Positions 1 to 7,542 are shown, counted from the stretch's first letter. The stretch: DNA of 22,333 nucleotides from Symbiobacteriaceae bacterium (GCA_027356675.1 DAHVXO010000373.1:1-22333), one strand, 5' to 3'. Made by a program: numbers and translations. The notes: generated from the letters alone by a model not told the origin.

Positions 1-6
1 CCGCGG

Positions 7-34
7 CTGGGAGACCTGTTTGTTCATCTCCCGG
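7..34 (-). other. Leader hairpin at the left edge
   Basis: The minus strand carries GGGAGA and TCTCCC arms (plus-strand 27-32 and 9-14), extended by a C-G and a G-T pair, around a 12-base loop. It lies just downstream of two leftward promoters, so it would be in the 5' leader of a gene outside the window. An ATG at 27-25 opens a frame (MNKQVSQPR) running off the edge, but its GGGAG abuts the ATG too closely to be a convincing ribosome site. Either an mRNA leader or the very start of a gene is possible. Confidence 0.3.
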
Positions 35-35
35 A

Positions 36-64
36 ATTATACGCTGGTTACCGCCGCGAATCAA
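36..64 (-). promoter_or_regulatory. Second leftward promoter (TTGATT-N17-TATAAT)
   Basis: On the minus strand a -35 TTGATT (59-64) and a perfect -10 TATAAT (36-41) are separated by exactly 17 bp. It lies downstream of the ARG-box promoter at 86-115 and points the same way. It has no ARG box of its own, so it could give ArgR-independent transcription of the gene beyond the left edge. Confidence 0.5.
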
Positions 65-79
65 GGCCAATTGTGCCTG

Positions 80-115
80 TGCATAATTATAACCCACATC
101 TGCATACTTATGCAA
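80..115 (-). promoter_or_regulatory. ARG-box pair over a leftward promoter
   Basis: Two ArgR-type boxes are visible: TGCATAATTATAAC (80-93) and TGCATACTTATGCA (101-114), the second a palindrome except for its two central bases. Their centres are 21 bp apart, as expected for a hexameric ArgR. On the minus strand they cover a -35 TTGCAT (110-115) and -10 TATAAT (86-91) with an 18-bp spacer. The design matches the operators of argC, argB, argG and argH in this window, so an arginine gene (argF or carA are the obvious missing ones) is inferred to begin left of position 1. Confidence 0.75.
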
Positions 116-136
116 TAGAGTCGTTGGCGGACGGAC

Positions 137-166
137 AAAAAAAGGCACCTCACGCTTGGTGAGGCG
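137..166 (-). terminator. Rho-independent terminator of the diguanylate cyclase gene
   Basis: A CCTCAC/GTGAGG stem (148-153 and 159-164) with a 5-base loop is followed on the minus strand by seven Ts (137-143). The stem overlaps the last codons and stop codon (150-152) of the upstream gene. Confidence 0.75.
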
Positions 167-1115
167 GCCCTGAGAAGGCGGGCATGTAGGATCCGGCAAC
201 CACTCGGTTCCGACCTCGCTCCTTGGCAGCGTACATGCGGTGGTCGGCCGCCTCCAGCAGGGCGTCCAGCGCCGTTCCATCCAACGGGAAGACGGCGATG
301 CCGATGGAGACCGTCACCTGAACGCCCTCTTCGCCCACGATCAGCGCTTCGATGCCCTGCCGGACCCGCTCGGCGGCCCTCAAGGCTTCCGTGGCACCGG
401 TGCGGGGGAGCAGGGCCACGAACTCCTCGCCGCCGAGGCGGCCCCACAGGTCCTCCTCCCGGAGCAGCTGGCGGACCTGTGACCCCACCGCCCGCAGCAC
501 CTCATCACCGAAGGCGTGACCCCAGGTATCGTTGACGTGCTTGAAGTGGTCCACATCCACGATGAAGAGCGCGGCCGGTTCGCCGGTAAAGCGGGCTTCG
601 GTCAGGACCCGGCCACCCTCCTGTATGAGCGCCCGCCGGTTGGCGAGGCCAGTGAGGGGATCAACCTGGGCCTCGAGCAGGAGCCGCTGGGTCTCGGATT
701 CCAGGCGAACCGCGGCCTCCCGCAGGCGCTCTTGCTTGACCTTGGCCTTGAGGGCAGCGCCCACCCGCAACTGGACCTCGCGCAAATCAGTGGTTTTGGG
801 GATGTAGTCGTGCGCACCCAGTTCGAAGCCGGCGACCTTGGTGGGCACATCGCCGACAGAGCTCAGAAAGAGGATTGGCGTGTCGGAGAGTTCAGGAATG
901 GCCTTGAGCCGGGCGCAGACCTCCAGACCATTCATCCCTTCCATAAGAACGTCCAGGAGTATGACATCCGGAAGGAGCAGGCGTGCCGCTTCCAACGCCC
1001 GGTCGCCGTTGTTGGCTTCTGCGACCCGATAACCCGACGCTTGCAGTCGCTTGCGCAGCATGCGTCGCATGTACGCGTCATCATCCACCACCAGCACCAG
1101 GCGCTCGTCTCCCAT
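150..1115 (-). CDS. Response regulator with GGDEF diguanylate cyclase output
   Basis: The predicted cytoplasmic enzyme makes cyclic di-GMP from two GTP under control of a phosphorylated receiver domain. Residues about 5-122 are a REC domain with the acidic cluster D11-D13, phospho-acceptor D55 in LLDV, and conserved K107. A short helical linker (about 123-150) leads to a GGDEF domain starting at DPLTGLANRR (152-161). The active site is GGEEF (228-232), an active variant. RxxD (R219-D222) lies five residues before it, which is the canonical product-inhibition I-site, so feedback control is likely. The ATG at 1115 is preferred over a TTG at 1136 because AGGGGG sits 7 bases before it. A TATAAT -10 lies at 1163-1168. 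No sensor kinase is encoded nearby. The motB-like gene at the other end of the window is a conceivable c-di-GMP-related function, but no link is shown. Confidence 0.92.
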   Translation of the reverse strand: MGDERLVLVVDDDAYMRRMLRKRLQASGYRVAEANNGDRALEAARLLLPDVILLDVLMEGMNGLEVCARLKAIPELSDTPILFLSSVGDVPTKVAGFELGAHDYIPKTTDLREVQLRVGAALKAKVKQERLREAAVRLESETQRLLLEAQVDPLTGLANRRALIQEGGRVLTEARFTGEPAALFIVDVDHFKHVNDTWGHAFGDEVLRAVGSQVRQLLREEDLWGRLGGEEFVALLPRTGATEALRAAERVRQGIEALIVGEEGVQVTVSIGIAVFPLDGTALDALLEAADHRMYAAKERGRNRVVAGSYMPAFSGPPHQA

Positions 1116-1162
1116 GCGGTTGCCCCCTACCTTCAACGTGGTGCGACCGGATTCTAATTCCC

Positions 1163-1168
1163 ATTATA
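1163..1168 (-). promoter_or_regulatory. Candidate -10 of the diguanylate cyclase gene
   Basis: A perfect TATAAT on the minus strand lies about 50 bp before the start codon, in an AT-rich stretch. The -35 position is not convincing (CTAGAA at 17 bp), so this is a tentative call. Confidence 0.4.
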
Positions 1169-1204
1169 CCATTATCTATCATATTTTCTAGCTGATGTTA
1201 AGCG

Positions 1205-1242
1205 AAAAATAGTCCCCCGGCGCGATAGGTGCACCGGGGGCT
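1205..1242 (-). terminator. Rho-independent terminator of argH
   Basis: A 7-bp perfect stem, CCCCCGG/CCGGGGG (1214-1220 and 1234-1240), is followed on the minus strand by ACTATTTTT. It begins about 15 bases past the argH stop and separates argH from the diguanylate cyclase gene. Confidence 0.8.
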
Positions 1243-1257
1243 GGTGAAGGTCAAGGT

Positions 1258-2640
1258 TTATTCCCGCGCTGAGAGGATCGCGACCGCCATGTCCAGTTGT
1301 CGGCGGACCTGCGCCGGTGCGGTACCGCCGAGGGAGGTACGCTGCTCCACGCACGTCTCCGGGGCGATGGCGACGTAGACATCCGCCTCAAACAAAGGCG
1401 AGAAGGCTTTGAACTCTTCCAACGCACAATCCGCCAGGAACTTACCCGCCTGGATGCAGGCGAGCACGGCCTTCCCCACCACCGCGTGGGCCTCGCGGAA
1501 GGGCATGCCCTTCTTGGCGAGGTAATCGGCAAGGTCCGTGGCGTTGGAGAAGTCCTGCCGGACCGCCCGGGCCATGCGCTCCCGATTGAACTTGACCGTG
1601 GCGATCATCCCGGCGGTCACCTTCAGGCAGAGCTTCAGGGTGTCCATCGAGTCGAAAAGCCGCTCCTTGTCCTCCTGGAGGTCGCTATGGTAGGTCAGTG
1701 GGATGCCCTTGAGTACGGTGAGCAGGGCCATCAGGTTGCCGTAGATGCGTCCGGTCTTGCCCCGGACTAATTCTGCCACGTCCGGGTTCTTCTTCTGCGG
1801 CATGATGGAGGAACCGGTGGCGTAGCTGTCGTCCATCTCCACGAAACCAAACTCGGTGGAGGACCAGTTGACCAACTCCTCGCAGAGGCGGGAGAGGTGC
1901 ATCTGGCAGATAGCGGCGGCGGCCAGGAACTCCAGGAGGAAGTCCCGGTCGCTGACGGCGTCCATCGAGTTGGGGTAGACAGCGGCGAAGCCGAGTTCGG
2001 CGGCGGTGAACTCCCGGTCGATGGGGAAGGTCGTGCCGGCCATGGCGCCTGCGCCCAGCGGCGAGATGTCCGCCCGGCGGCGGCAATCGGTCAGGCGGCC
2101 GTGGTCGCGCTCAAGCATCCAGAAGTAGGCCATCAGGTGATGGGAGAGCAGAATGGGCTGCGCCCGCTGCAGGTGGGTGTAGCCGGGCATCAGCACGCCC
2201 TCGTGCTCAGTCGCCCGGTCGACCAGGGCACCCTGCAGGTCGCTGACGAGGGCCTGGACGGCTGCAATCTCATCCTTGACCCAGAGGTGGACGTCGGTCA
2301 CCACCTGGTCGTTGCGGCTGCGGGCCGTGTGGACGCGGCCACCGGCGGGCCCGATCAGTTCGGTCAGCCGCTTCTCGATGTTGAGGTGGATATCTTCATA
2401 CTCCTGGCGGAAAGGGAACTGTCCCGCTTCAATCTCGGCCTGGACGCTGCGGAGGCCACCCTCGATCAGGGTGGCGTCTGCGGCGGGGATGATCCCCTGA
2501 TGCCCCAGCATGCGGGCGTGGGCGATCGAGCCCTGGATATCCTGCTGGTAAAGGCGGCGGTCGAACTTGAGCGAGGAGGTGAACCCCTCAACGGTCTTGT
2601 CGGCGGCCTTGGTGAAACGGCCGCCCCAGAGTTTGGTCAT
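1258..2640 (-). CDS. argH: Argininosuccinate lyase
   Basis: It cleaves argininosuccinate to arginine and fumarate, the last step of arginine synthesis, as a cytoplasmic homotetramer. At 460 residues it has the usual length. It begins with the typical KLWGGRF and carries TARSRNDQV, GYTHLQRAQP and the superfamily signature GSSIMPQKKNP (catalytic-loop serines near 277-278). The ATG at 2640 has GGAGG 8 bases upstream. The gene has its own ARG-box promoter (2674-2708) and its own terminator, so it is a monocistronic unit. In many bacteria argG and argH are adjacent; here a small membrane-protein gene and a 0.5-kb gene-free stretch separate them. Confidence 0.97.
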   Translation of the reverse strand: MTKLWGGRFTKAADKTVEGFTSSLKFDRRLYQQDIQGSIAHARMLGHQGIIPAADATLIEGGLRSVQAEIEAGQFPFRQEYEDIHLNIEKRLTELIGPAGGRVHTARSRNDQVVTDVHLWVKDEIAAVQALVSDLQGALVDRATEHEGVLMPGYTHLQRAQPILLSHHLMAYFWMLERDHGRLTDCRRRADISPLGAGAMAGTTFPIDREFTAAELGFAAVYPNSMDAVSDRDFLLEFLAAAAICQMHLSRLCEELVNWSSTEFGFVEMDDSYATGSSIMPQKKNPDVAELVRGKTGRIYGNLMALLTVLKGIPLTYHSDLQEDKERLFDSMDTLKLCLKVTAGMIATVKFNRERMARAVRQDFSNATDLADYLAKKGMPFREAHAVVGKAVLACIQAGKFLADCALEEFKAFSPLFEADVYVAIAPETCVEQRTSLGGTAPAQVRRQLDMAVAILSARE

Positions 2641-2673
2641 TAGTCATTCCTCCGCACATCGCGTAAACGCTAC

Positions 2674-2708
2674 CGCATAAGTGTACTATTGCGTGCATAG
2701 TTATGCAA
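2674..2708 (-). promoter_or_regulatory. ARG-box pair over the argH promoter
   Basis: The boxes are CGCATAAGTGTACT (2674-2687, degenerate) and TGCATAGTTATGCA (2694-2707, near-perfect palindrome), with centres 20 bp apart. On the minus strand they cover -35 TTGCAT (2703-2708) and -10 TACACT (2680-2685) with a 17-bp spacer, about 40 bp before the argH ATG. ArgR bound here would block polymerase directly. The box over the -10 is the weakest of the set. Confidence 0.8.
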
Positions 2709-2821
2709 GCTGTGGCAGGGAGGATTCAGGAGGAGCCGGTAGCAACGGGGACGACCTGGATGATACCAGTGGCTGTCCCGGGCTGGGTGGACGGCGTCCC
2801 CGGGCGGTCATCCATGGTGAA

Positions 2822-2858
2822 GGGGCGGCGGTTCGTACTGTGCACGGACCCCCGCCCC
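2822..2858 (-). terminator. Possible terminator of the small membrane-protein gene
   Basis: GGGGCGG (2822-2828) pairs with CCGCCCC (2852-2858), and the stem can extend inward past one mismatch. It lies just downstream of the stop at 2881. The T-run on the minus strand is poor (CTTCACC), so termination efficiency is uncertain. Confidence 0.45.
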
Positions 2859-2880
2859 TCGGGCTTTCGCCATCAGTGAG

Positions 2881-3465
2881 TCAAGCACGGGCGCCATCCT
2901 TGTGGTGCAGCGAGAGCGGCAGGTCATCGCCGGTGCCGAGGGCATCGAGCACCAGGAACATGACACCGTCGAACAGGAAGAGCCAGCGGTATTGCTTCGG
3001 GAGGGACAGCATGCGGCTAGCAAGGGTGAGGACCAGCAGCGGCAGCGAGAAGCGCATCAGCGCCGAGGAGAGCGCCTGCCAAACCACCGTCCCGTCCCGG
3101 GCAGCCCGCCACCAGGCGACGCCGAGGATGACCGCCGGTGAGAGCCCGCCCAGGATCCAGACCGGGTCGAAGCGGGCCAGTCCAAACTGGAACACGTGCG
3201 GAATGACGTCGAAGACCGCCACCAGCGAGATGGTGGCCCACGAAAAGACAGCCGCCCCCGCCCCGACGATCAGTTGTAGACCGGAATGGAGATGGGGCTC
3301 GGCCGCCATGATGACCCAGAGGCTGAACCAGGTGAGGAATGCAGCAGCCAGCCCGCCTAGCAGATAGCCGACGCGAGCGCGGTCTTCGAGAAAGATGATC
3401 GGTCCGGCGAAGGCTGCCAGGGCGCAGATGGCGCTCAGCGACAGCCGGTAATACATGCGTGTCAC
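2881..3465 (-). CDS. Six-helix integral membrane protein, function unknown
   Basis: I do not recognise a family. The protein is about 194 residues and almost entirely hydrophobic, with roughly six predicted membrane segments: around SAICALAAFAGPIIFL, GYLLGGLAAAFLTWFSLW, LIVGAGAAVFSWATISLV, ILGGLSPAVILGVAWW, SLPLLVLTLASRML and WLFLFDGVMFLVLDAL. The tail is short and polar. The GTG at 3465 is chosen because GGAGG lies about 11 bases ahead; an ATG at 3456 (MYYRLSL) is the alternative. The frame stays open upstream to 3648, but that part is low-complexity and overlaps strong hairpins, so I treat it as leader. The gene sits between argG and argH in the same direction but is cut off from argG by a strong terminator. 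No catalytic motif or transport signature was seen. Confidence 0.7.
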   Translation of the reverse strand: MTRMYYRLSLSAICALAAFAGPIIFLEDRARVGYLLGGLAAAFLTWFSLWVIMAAEPHLHSGLQLIVGAGAAVFSWATISLVAVFDVIPHVFQFGLARFDPVWILGGLSPAVILGVAWWRAARDGTVVWQALSSALMRFSLPLLVLTLASRMLSLPKQYRWLFLFDGVMFLVLDALGTGDDLPLSLHHKDGARA

Positions 3466-3940
3466 AGAAAACCAACCCTCCTGCGGGGACCCTGCCAAGT
3501 CGATTCTCCCCGGCGAGAGGCCATTCCTGCCGGGACAACCGTATGCGGTGCCCCCAAAGCAGGATTTCCCCCGCAAGCTAGGCTTCCGTGGGAATTCCAG
3601 CCAGAACGCTGGAACTCCTTGCGAAACGTTGGGTTTTGGCACGGTCAAAGTCGGGGTGAGATTGCAAAAACTATCAGTTTAGACCAAAAGAATGGGAGAT
3701 TGGGGCTCTGCATAGGGTTTGACGGTAAGAATTGGGACCCAAACCCCAGTTTTCTGGGGCGTGAGTGGAGAAACGATCTATTTTTGCCCAACATTGGGTC
3801 CAGGGCGGCTGGCAATTTCTATCGATTCACCCCAAAGGGACTGCAGACCGTTACAGGTTGGCCTGCGCACCCCTGACGTTGAACCAACGGCGATCGCCAG
3901 ATTACGCCGGACGCAACAGCAAGGAACCTCGTTCTTGACA
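3466..3940. other. Gene-free, hairpin-rich stretch
   Basis: About 475 bases with no convincing gene and locally lower GC. Structures seen: a 16-base imperfect inverted repeat (3562-3577 with 3583-3598, 13 of 16 matching); an 11-base inverted repeat (3591-3601 with 3608-3618, 10 of 11 matching) that overlaps it, so both cannot form at once; CCCCAG-TTTT-CTGGGG (3744-3759); and GGACCCAA (3735-3742) paired at distance with TTGGGTCC (3795-3802) around that hairpin. On the minus strand it is the leader or upstream region of the gene starting at 3465. Short open frames on the plus strand (3619-3876 and 3719-4012) show no recognisable protein. Confidence 0.55.
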
Positions 3941-3969
3941 CAAAAGCCCGCCCCTGCTTGGGGGCGGGC
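3941..3969 (-). terminator. Strong terminator of argG
   Basis: A perfect 9-bp stem, GCCCGCCCC/GGGGCGGGC (3946-3954 and 3961-3969), with a 6-base loop is followed on the minus strand by TTTTGTGT. It starts 17 bases after the argG stop codon. Confidence 0.92.
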
Positions 3970-3986
3970 CTTGGTGTCCTATGGCC

Positions 3987-5198
3987 TTACTTCTGCTCGT
4001 TCTTCTTGGTGACGGCGGCGAAGACCTTGGTGGGCAGGCCGAAGATGTCGATGAAGCCTTTGGCGGCGGCGTGGTCGAACTTGTCGGCCTTGTCGTAGGT
4101 GGCGAGGTCATAGCTGTAGAGGCTGAGTGGGGATTTGCGGCCCACGCACTGAGCAGAGCCCTTGAAGAGCTTGACCCGCACCTCGCCAGTCACGGTCTCC
4201 TGGCTCTTCTTGATGAAGGCGTCCAGGGCCTCCTTCAGCGGTGCAAACCAGAGGCCGAAGTAGACCTGCTCGGCATACTTCTGCTCGAGGCTCAGCTTAA
4301 AGTGGTGCAGCTCCCGGGGCAACGTGATGGTCTCAAGCTCCTTGTGCGCCAGGGTCAGGACCGTGGCGGCAGGCATCTCGTAGACTTCCCGGGACTTGAT
4401 GCCCACGAGGCGGTTCTCCGTGTGGTCAATCCGGCCGACACCGTTGCGAGCCGCGATTTCGTGGACCTTCTCGATCAAGGCGACGAGGTCCATGACCTCC
4501 CCGTTGACCGAGACCGGCACGCCCTTCTCCCACCCGATGTCGATATACTCGGGCTCATTCGGGGCGTCCTTGGGGTTGACGGTCCACTCGAAGGCCTCTT
4601 CGGGCGCCTCGGCCCACGGATCCTCCAGCACGCCGGCCTCACAGGAGCGGCCCCAGAGGTTCACATCGATGGAGAACGGGTTCTTCTTCCCCACAGGGAT
4701 GGGGATGTTGTGCTTGAGGGCGTAGTCGATCTCCTCTTCCCGGCTCCAACCCCACTCCCGGACGGGGGCGATGACCTTCAGGCCGGGGTTGAGCGCCGCG
4801 ACGGAGACCTCGAAGCGAACCTGGTCGTTGCCCTTGCCGGTGCAGCCATGGGCGACGAAGTCGGCCTTCTCCTTCTCCGCCACCTCGACGAGGAGCTTGG
4901 AGATCAGAGGCCGGGAGAGCGAGGCAGACAGGTAGTACTTGCTCTCATAGATCGCGTTCGCCTGGAGCGTCGGCAGGATGAAGTTCTTGGCGAAGTCGGC
5001 CTTGGCATCATAGATGTAGCTGGCGGTGGCACCGATGCTCAGGGCCTTGTCACGAATGAAATCCAGGTCCTTGTCGTTCGCGCCTACGTCGACTGACATG
5101 GCGACCACGTCGCAGTTGTAGTTCTCCTTGATCCAGTGAATCGCCACGGATGTGTCCAGGCCGCCAGAGTAGGCCAGGACGCACTTTTGCTTCGCCAA
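3987..5198 (-). CDS. argG: Argininosuccinate synthase
   Basis: It joins citrulline and aspartate with ATP to give argininosuccinate, in the cytoplasm as a tetramer. The N-terminal PP-loop SGGLDTS (residues 11-17) binds ATP pyrophosphate. Later typical segments include [28 protein letters not shown] and [13 protein letters not shown]. The TTG at 5198 is chosen: AAGGAGG lies 8 bases upstream and the product then starts [13 protein letters not shown], like the family. A GTG at 5219 would place the start before the ribosome site. Length is 403 residues, normal for the family. The gene is monocistronic, with its own ARG-box promoter (5246-5280) and terminator. Confidence 0.97.
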   Translation of the reverse strand: MAKQKCVLAYSGGLDTSVAIHWIKENYNCDVVAMSVDVGANDKDLDFIRDKALSIGATASYIYDAKADFAKNFILPTLQANAIYESKYYLSASLSRPLISKLLVEVAEKEKADFVAHGCTGKGNDQVRFEVSVAALNPGLKVIAPVREWGWSREEEIDYALKHNIPIPVGKKNPFSIDVNLWGRSCEAGVLEDPWAEAPEEAFEWTVNPKDAPNEPEYIDIGWEKGVPVSVNGEVMDLVALIEKVHEIAARNGVGRIDHTENRLVGIKSREVYEMPAATVLTLAHKELETITLPRELHHFKLSLEQKYAEQVYFGLWFAPLKEALDAFIKKSQETVTGEVRVKLFKGSAQCVGRKSPLSLYSYDLATYDKADKFDHAAAKGFIDIFGLPTKVFAAVTKKNEQK

Positions 5199-5245
5199 GG
5201 TAGACGCCTCCTTATACACGCACGGGGTGTTCCCCGGTGATATCT

Positions 5246-5280
5246 TGCATGATTATAACTCTGCGTGTATAAGTATGCAA
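5246..5280 (-). promoter_or_regulatory. ARG-box pair over the argG promoter
   Basis: Boxes TGCATGATTATAAC (5246-5259) and TGTATAAGTATGCA (5266-5279) have centres 20 bp apart. They cover a minus-strand -35 TTGCAT (5275-5280) and a perfect -10 TATAAT (5252-5257) with a 17-bp spacer. This is among the best promoters of the arg set. Confidence 0.88.
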
Positions 5281-5348
5281 TACCCGAGTTTCAGGTGGCT
5301 ATCCACGATGCGTACTACGGCGAGACCGAGGCCGAGTCGGAGAAGTAA
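5265..5348 (+). other. Short coding-like frame, possible gene relic
   Basis: A frame opening at GTG 5265 inside the ARG operator and ending at TAA 5346-5348 encodes 27 residues, ending FQVAIHDAYYGETEAESEK. Its third codon positions are strongly GC-rich (17 of the last 20), unlike random intergenic DNA. Past the TAA the same frame continues open as ALERLAPPEAPVQQEEAL and on to about 5443. No ribosome site is visible. A decayed gene end is more likely than a functional peptide. No family is recognised. Confidence 0.3.
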
Positions 5349-5452
5349 GCACTGGAGAGACTTGCCCCTCCCGAAGCCCCTGTTCAACAAGAAGAGGCGC
5401 TTCAGGCTGGTCAGGGACAGATACGGGAAAGACTATTCGGGGTGATGCGAGG

Positions 5453-5902
5453 ATGCGGTCGAACTCGATTTTGCCCTTACTGCTGGCTGCCATAGCCGGT
5501 TCCCTGATGCCTGCCCAGGGAGCTGCCAACTCCTGGCTGGCCCGGCGGAGCAGCCTGGCCATGGCCACGTTCTGGGTCCATACCACGGCAGTGCTGTGCA
5601 TTGGGCTCGTACTTTTGTTTCTACCCTCCAGCCGAAGCTCCTTAGCGAACCTCCTGCATGCTCCCCTGCCTGCCCTGCTGGGCGGCGTGATGGGCGTGGC
5701 GATCACCTGGCTGGTGGCAGCCGCCGTCGCCCCACTCGGCATGGTTGCCGCCACCACCGGCATCCTCGTGGCTCAGGTGGCTACCGCTGCCGTTCTCGAT
5801 CATTTTGGGCTCTTCGGCCTTCACCAGTCTCCCTTCGCGTGGACCAAAGGTCTGGGGGCAGCCCTCCTGGTGCTGGGCGCCTGGTTACTGCTGAGAAAGT
5901 GA
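5453..5902 (+). CDS. YdcZ-type (DUF606) DMT-family membrane protein
   Basis: A 149-residue hydrophobic protein with about five membrane segments, matching the small half-size drug/metabolite transporter group known as YdcZ or DUF606. Typical features are an N-terminal LLLAAIAGSLMPAQGAANSWL helix with small residues followed by Asn, an LLGGVMGVAITWLVAAAVAPLG segment, a GMVAATTGILVAQVATAAVLDHFG segment, and a closing GLGAALLVLGAWLLLRK. Family members are often paired with a second copy, but only one is present here. The substrate is unknown. The ATG at 5453 follows GGGGTG with an 8-base gap. The gene runs convergently into the amidase gene with only 25 bases between stops and no clear terminator. 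Confidence 0.85.
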   Translation: MRSNSILPLLLAAIAGSLMPAQGAANSWLARRSSLAMATFWVHTTAVLCIGLVLLFLPSSRSSLANLLHAPLPALLGGVMGVAITWLVAAAVAPLGMVAATTGILVAQVATAAVLDHFGLFGLHQSPFAWTKGLGAALLVLGAWLLLRK

Positions 5903-5927
5903 CCTCCATCAACGGAGTTGGGGCGGT

Positions 5928-7415
5928 TTAGGCCGGCAGGGTACTCGACGCCACTCCAGGTGGCACCCGGTGCTTGGTCGCCTGCTCGTAGGCGTACCCG
6001 AGACGGATCAGCGTGGGCTCACTCCAGGCCCGTCCCAGGAAGGTGAACCCCAGGGGCCGCCCCTGCGCCGTGTAGCCCGCCGGCACGGTGATACTGGGGT
6101 ATCCCGCCCGGGCGCCGATCCAGCAGCCTTGTGACCCCGGGAAGACCATGGCGTCAAGCTGGTGCTCATCCATCGTCTTGTCGATGCCCTCAGTCCGAGT
6201 GAGCCGAATGTCCTTGAGCCGGTCTAACAGATATTCCGGTTCGGTCAACGTCCCACTTGTCGCCTCAGACTTGACCAGGAGCGTCTGCCCATACTTCAGC
6301 ATGGCCTCGGGCCTAGCGTTGTTGAAGGCGATGATCTCCCGTAGCGTCCGCACGGGGGCGGCAGGCCCCAGGGTTCCCAAGTAGGCATTCAGGCACGCCT
6401 TAAACTCGTGCGTGAACACGCTGGATTGCCAGAAGCCCGGGGCCGCCGGAGCGATATTCACCGGATCCACGACCTCAGCACCCAACTCCCGCAGGGCCGC
6501 CACCGCGGCGTCAAACAGACGGATCTCCTCCGCACTCAGCTTCTCGAACCAGAAGAGCCGGGGCACACCGATTCGGGCTCCCTTCAGCCCGCCCCGGTCG
6601 AGGAACTGGGTGTAATCCTTGTACGCCCGGCCCAGACTCACTTCGGTTGCAGGGTCCGAGGGGTCCACCCCGGTTAGTGCGCCAAGAAGGGTAGCTGCAT
6701 CAGCTACCGTGCGGGCCATGGGGCCAGCGGTATCCTGGCTGACTGCGATCGGGATGATCCCCGACCGGCTGACCAGGCCAACCGTGGGCTTGATGCCCAC
6801 GATCGAGTTGTTGCTGGAGGGGCTGAGGATTGACCCGGAGGTCTCGGTGCCCACGGTCACCGCCGCCAGGTTGGCCGATGCCGCTGCACCCGAGCCCGAG
6901 CTGGAACCGCCCGGAAGCATCTTGCCTGGAAGGTAGGGGTTTAGCACCTGCCCACCCCGAGAGCTGTAGCCGGGGGGCATCCCTTCGGTCATGAAGTTGG
7001 CGAACTCGGTCATATTGGTCTTCCCCAACAGCACCGCCCCAGCCGTTCGGAGTTGCTGAACCACAAAGGCGTCCCGGGGTGCGAATGAGTCTGCCAGCGC
7101 CAGCGAGCCGGCTGAGATGTGCATCTTATGCCACGTGTTAATGTTGTCCTTGACCAGGACGGGAATCCCATGGAGGGGCCCGCGTGCGCCCGAGACCTTG
7201 CGCTCCTGATCCAAAGCCTGGGCGATGAAGACGGCATCCGGATTGACCTCCAGGACGGCGTTCAACTTCGGCCCGTCCTTGTCGATGGCAGCGATCCGTT
7301 CCAGGTACATGAGGACCAATTGTTCGGCCGTCAGGCCGCCGCCGGACATGGCCCTCGCCATGTCGGCGATCGTGGCCTCTTCCAACTGAAATCCGGGTGA
7401 AAGCGATTCAGCCAA
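5928..7415 (-). CDS. Amidase-signature family hydrolase
   Basis: A 495-residue enzyme of the amidase-signature (GatA-like) superfamily, hydrolysing a carboxylic amide; the substrate cannot be told from sequence. The Ser-cisSer-Lys triad is visible: Lys in VLVKDNI, the cis-Ser in GGSSSGSGAA, and the nucleophile Ser in TETSGSI. A C-terminal YPSITVPAGY segment is typical of the family. There is no gatC or gatB nearby, and the sequence resembles stand-alone amidases more than glutamyl-tRNA amidotransferase subunit A. The TTG start at 7415 is supported by GGAGG 5 bases upstream. No signal peptide was seen. It follows ldh on the same strand but a hairpin (7443-7466) lies between them. Confidence 0.92.
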   Translation of the reverse strand: MAESLSPGFQLEEATIADMARAMSGGGLTAEQLVLMYLERIAAIDKDGPKLNAVLEVNPDAVFIAQALDQERKVSGARGPLHGIPVLVKDNINTWHKMHISAGSLALADSFAPRDAFVVQQLRTAGAVLLGKTNMTEFANFMTEGMPPGYSSRGGQVLNPYLPGKMLPGGSSSGSGAAASANLAAVTVGTETSGSILSPSSNNSIVGIKPTVGLVSRSGIIPIAVSQDTAGPMARTVADAATLLGALTGVDPSDPATEVSLGRAYKDYTQFLDRGGLKGARIGVPRLFWFEKLSAEEIRLFDAAVAALRELGAEVVDPVNIAPAAPGFWQSSVFTHEFKACLNAYLGTLGPAAPVRTLREIIAFNNARPEAMLKYGQTLLVKSEATSGTLTEPEYLLDRLKDIRLTRTEGIDKTMDEHQLDAMVFPGSQGCWIGARAGYPSITVPAGYTAQGRPLGFTFLGRAWSEPTLIRLGYAYEQATKHRVPPGVASSTLPA

Positions 7416-7442
7416 GTGATCCTCCCCTTTGTTCCTACAAGA

Positions 7443-7466
7443 GGGACCTGTGCGAGCGCAGGTCCC
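7443..7466 (-). terminator. Hairpin between ldh and the amidase gene
   Basis: GGGACCTG (7443-7450) pairs perfectly with CAGGTCCC (7459-7466). On the minus strand it is followed by TCTTGT, a weak T-run. It is probably the ldh terminator, possibly partial, allowing read-through to the amidase. Confidence 0.6.
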
Positions 7467-7542
7467 CCCGAAACTGGCAACTTGGATTCAATTCGCCGTC
7501 GACCCGGTGCCAACCTCCATACGCGACGACTGGGAGTATCGC

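Noticed and set aside
3466..3648. N-terminal extension of the small membrane-protein frame
   Set aside because: The extension would be coded by the overlapping hairpins and is not hydrophobic or family-like; the GTG at 3465 or ATG at 3456 fits better.
3981..5096. A 371-codon open frame on the plus strand opposite argG
   Set aside because: Antisense shadow of argG, with a low-complexity Leu/Asp/Gly-rich translation.
7443..7466. Possible T-box or riboswitch stem ahead of the amidase gene
   Set aside because: The stem is a simple hairpin without the conserved T-box sequence or specifier loop; an ldh terminator explains it better.
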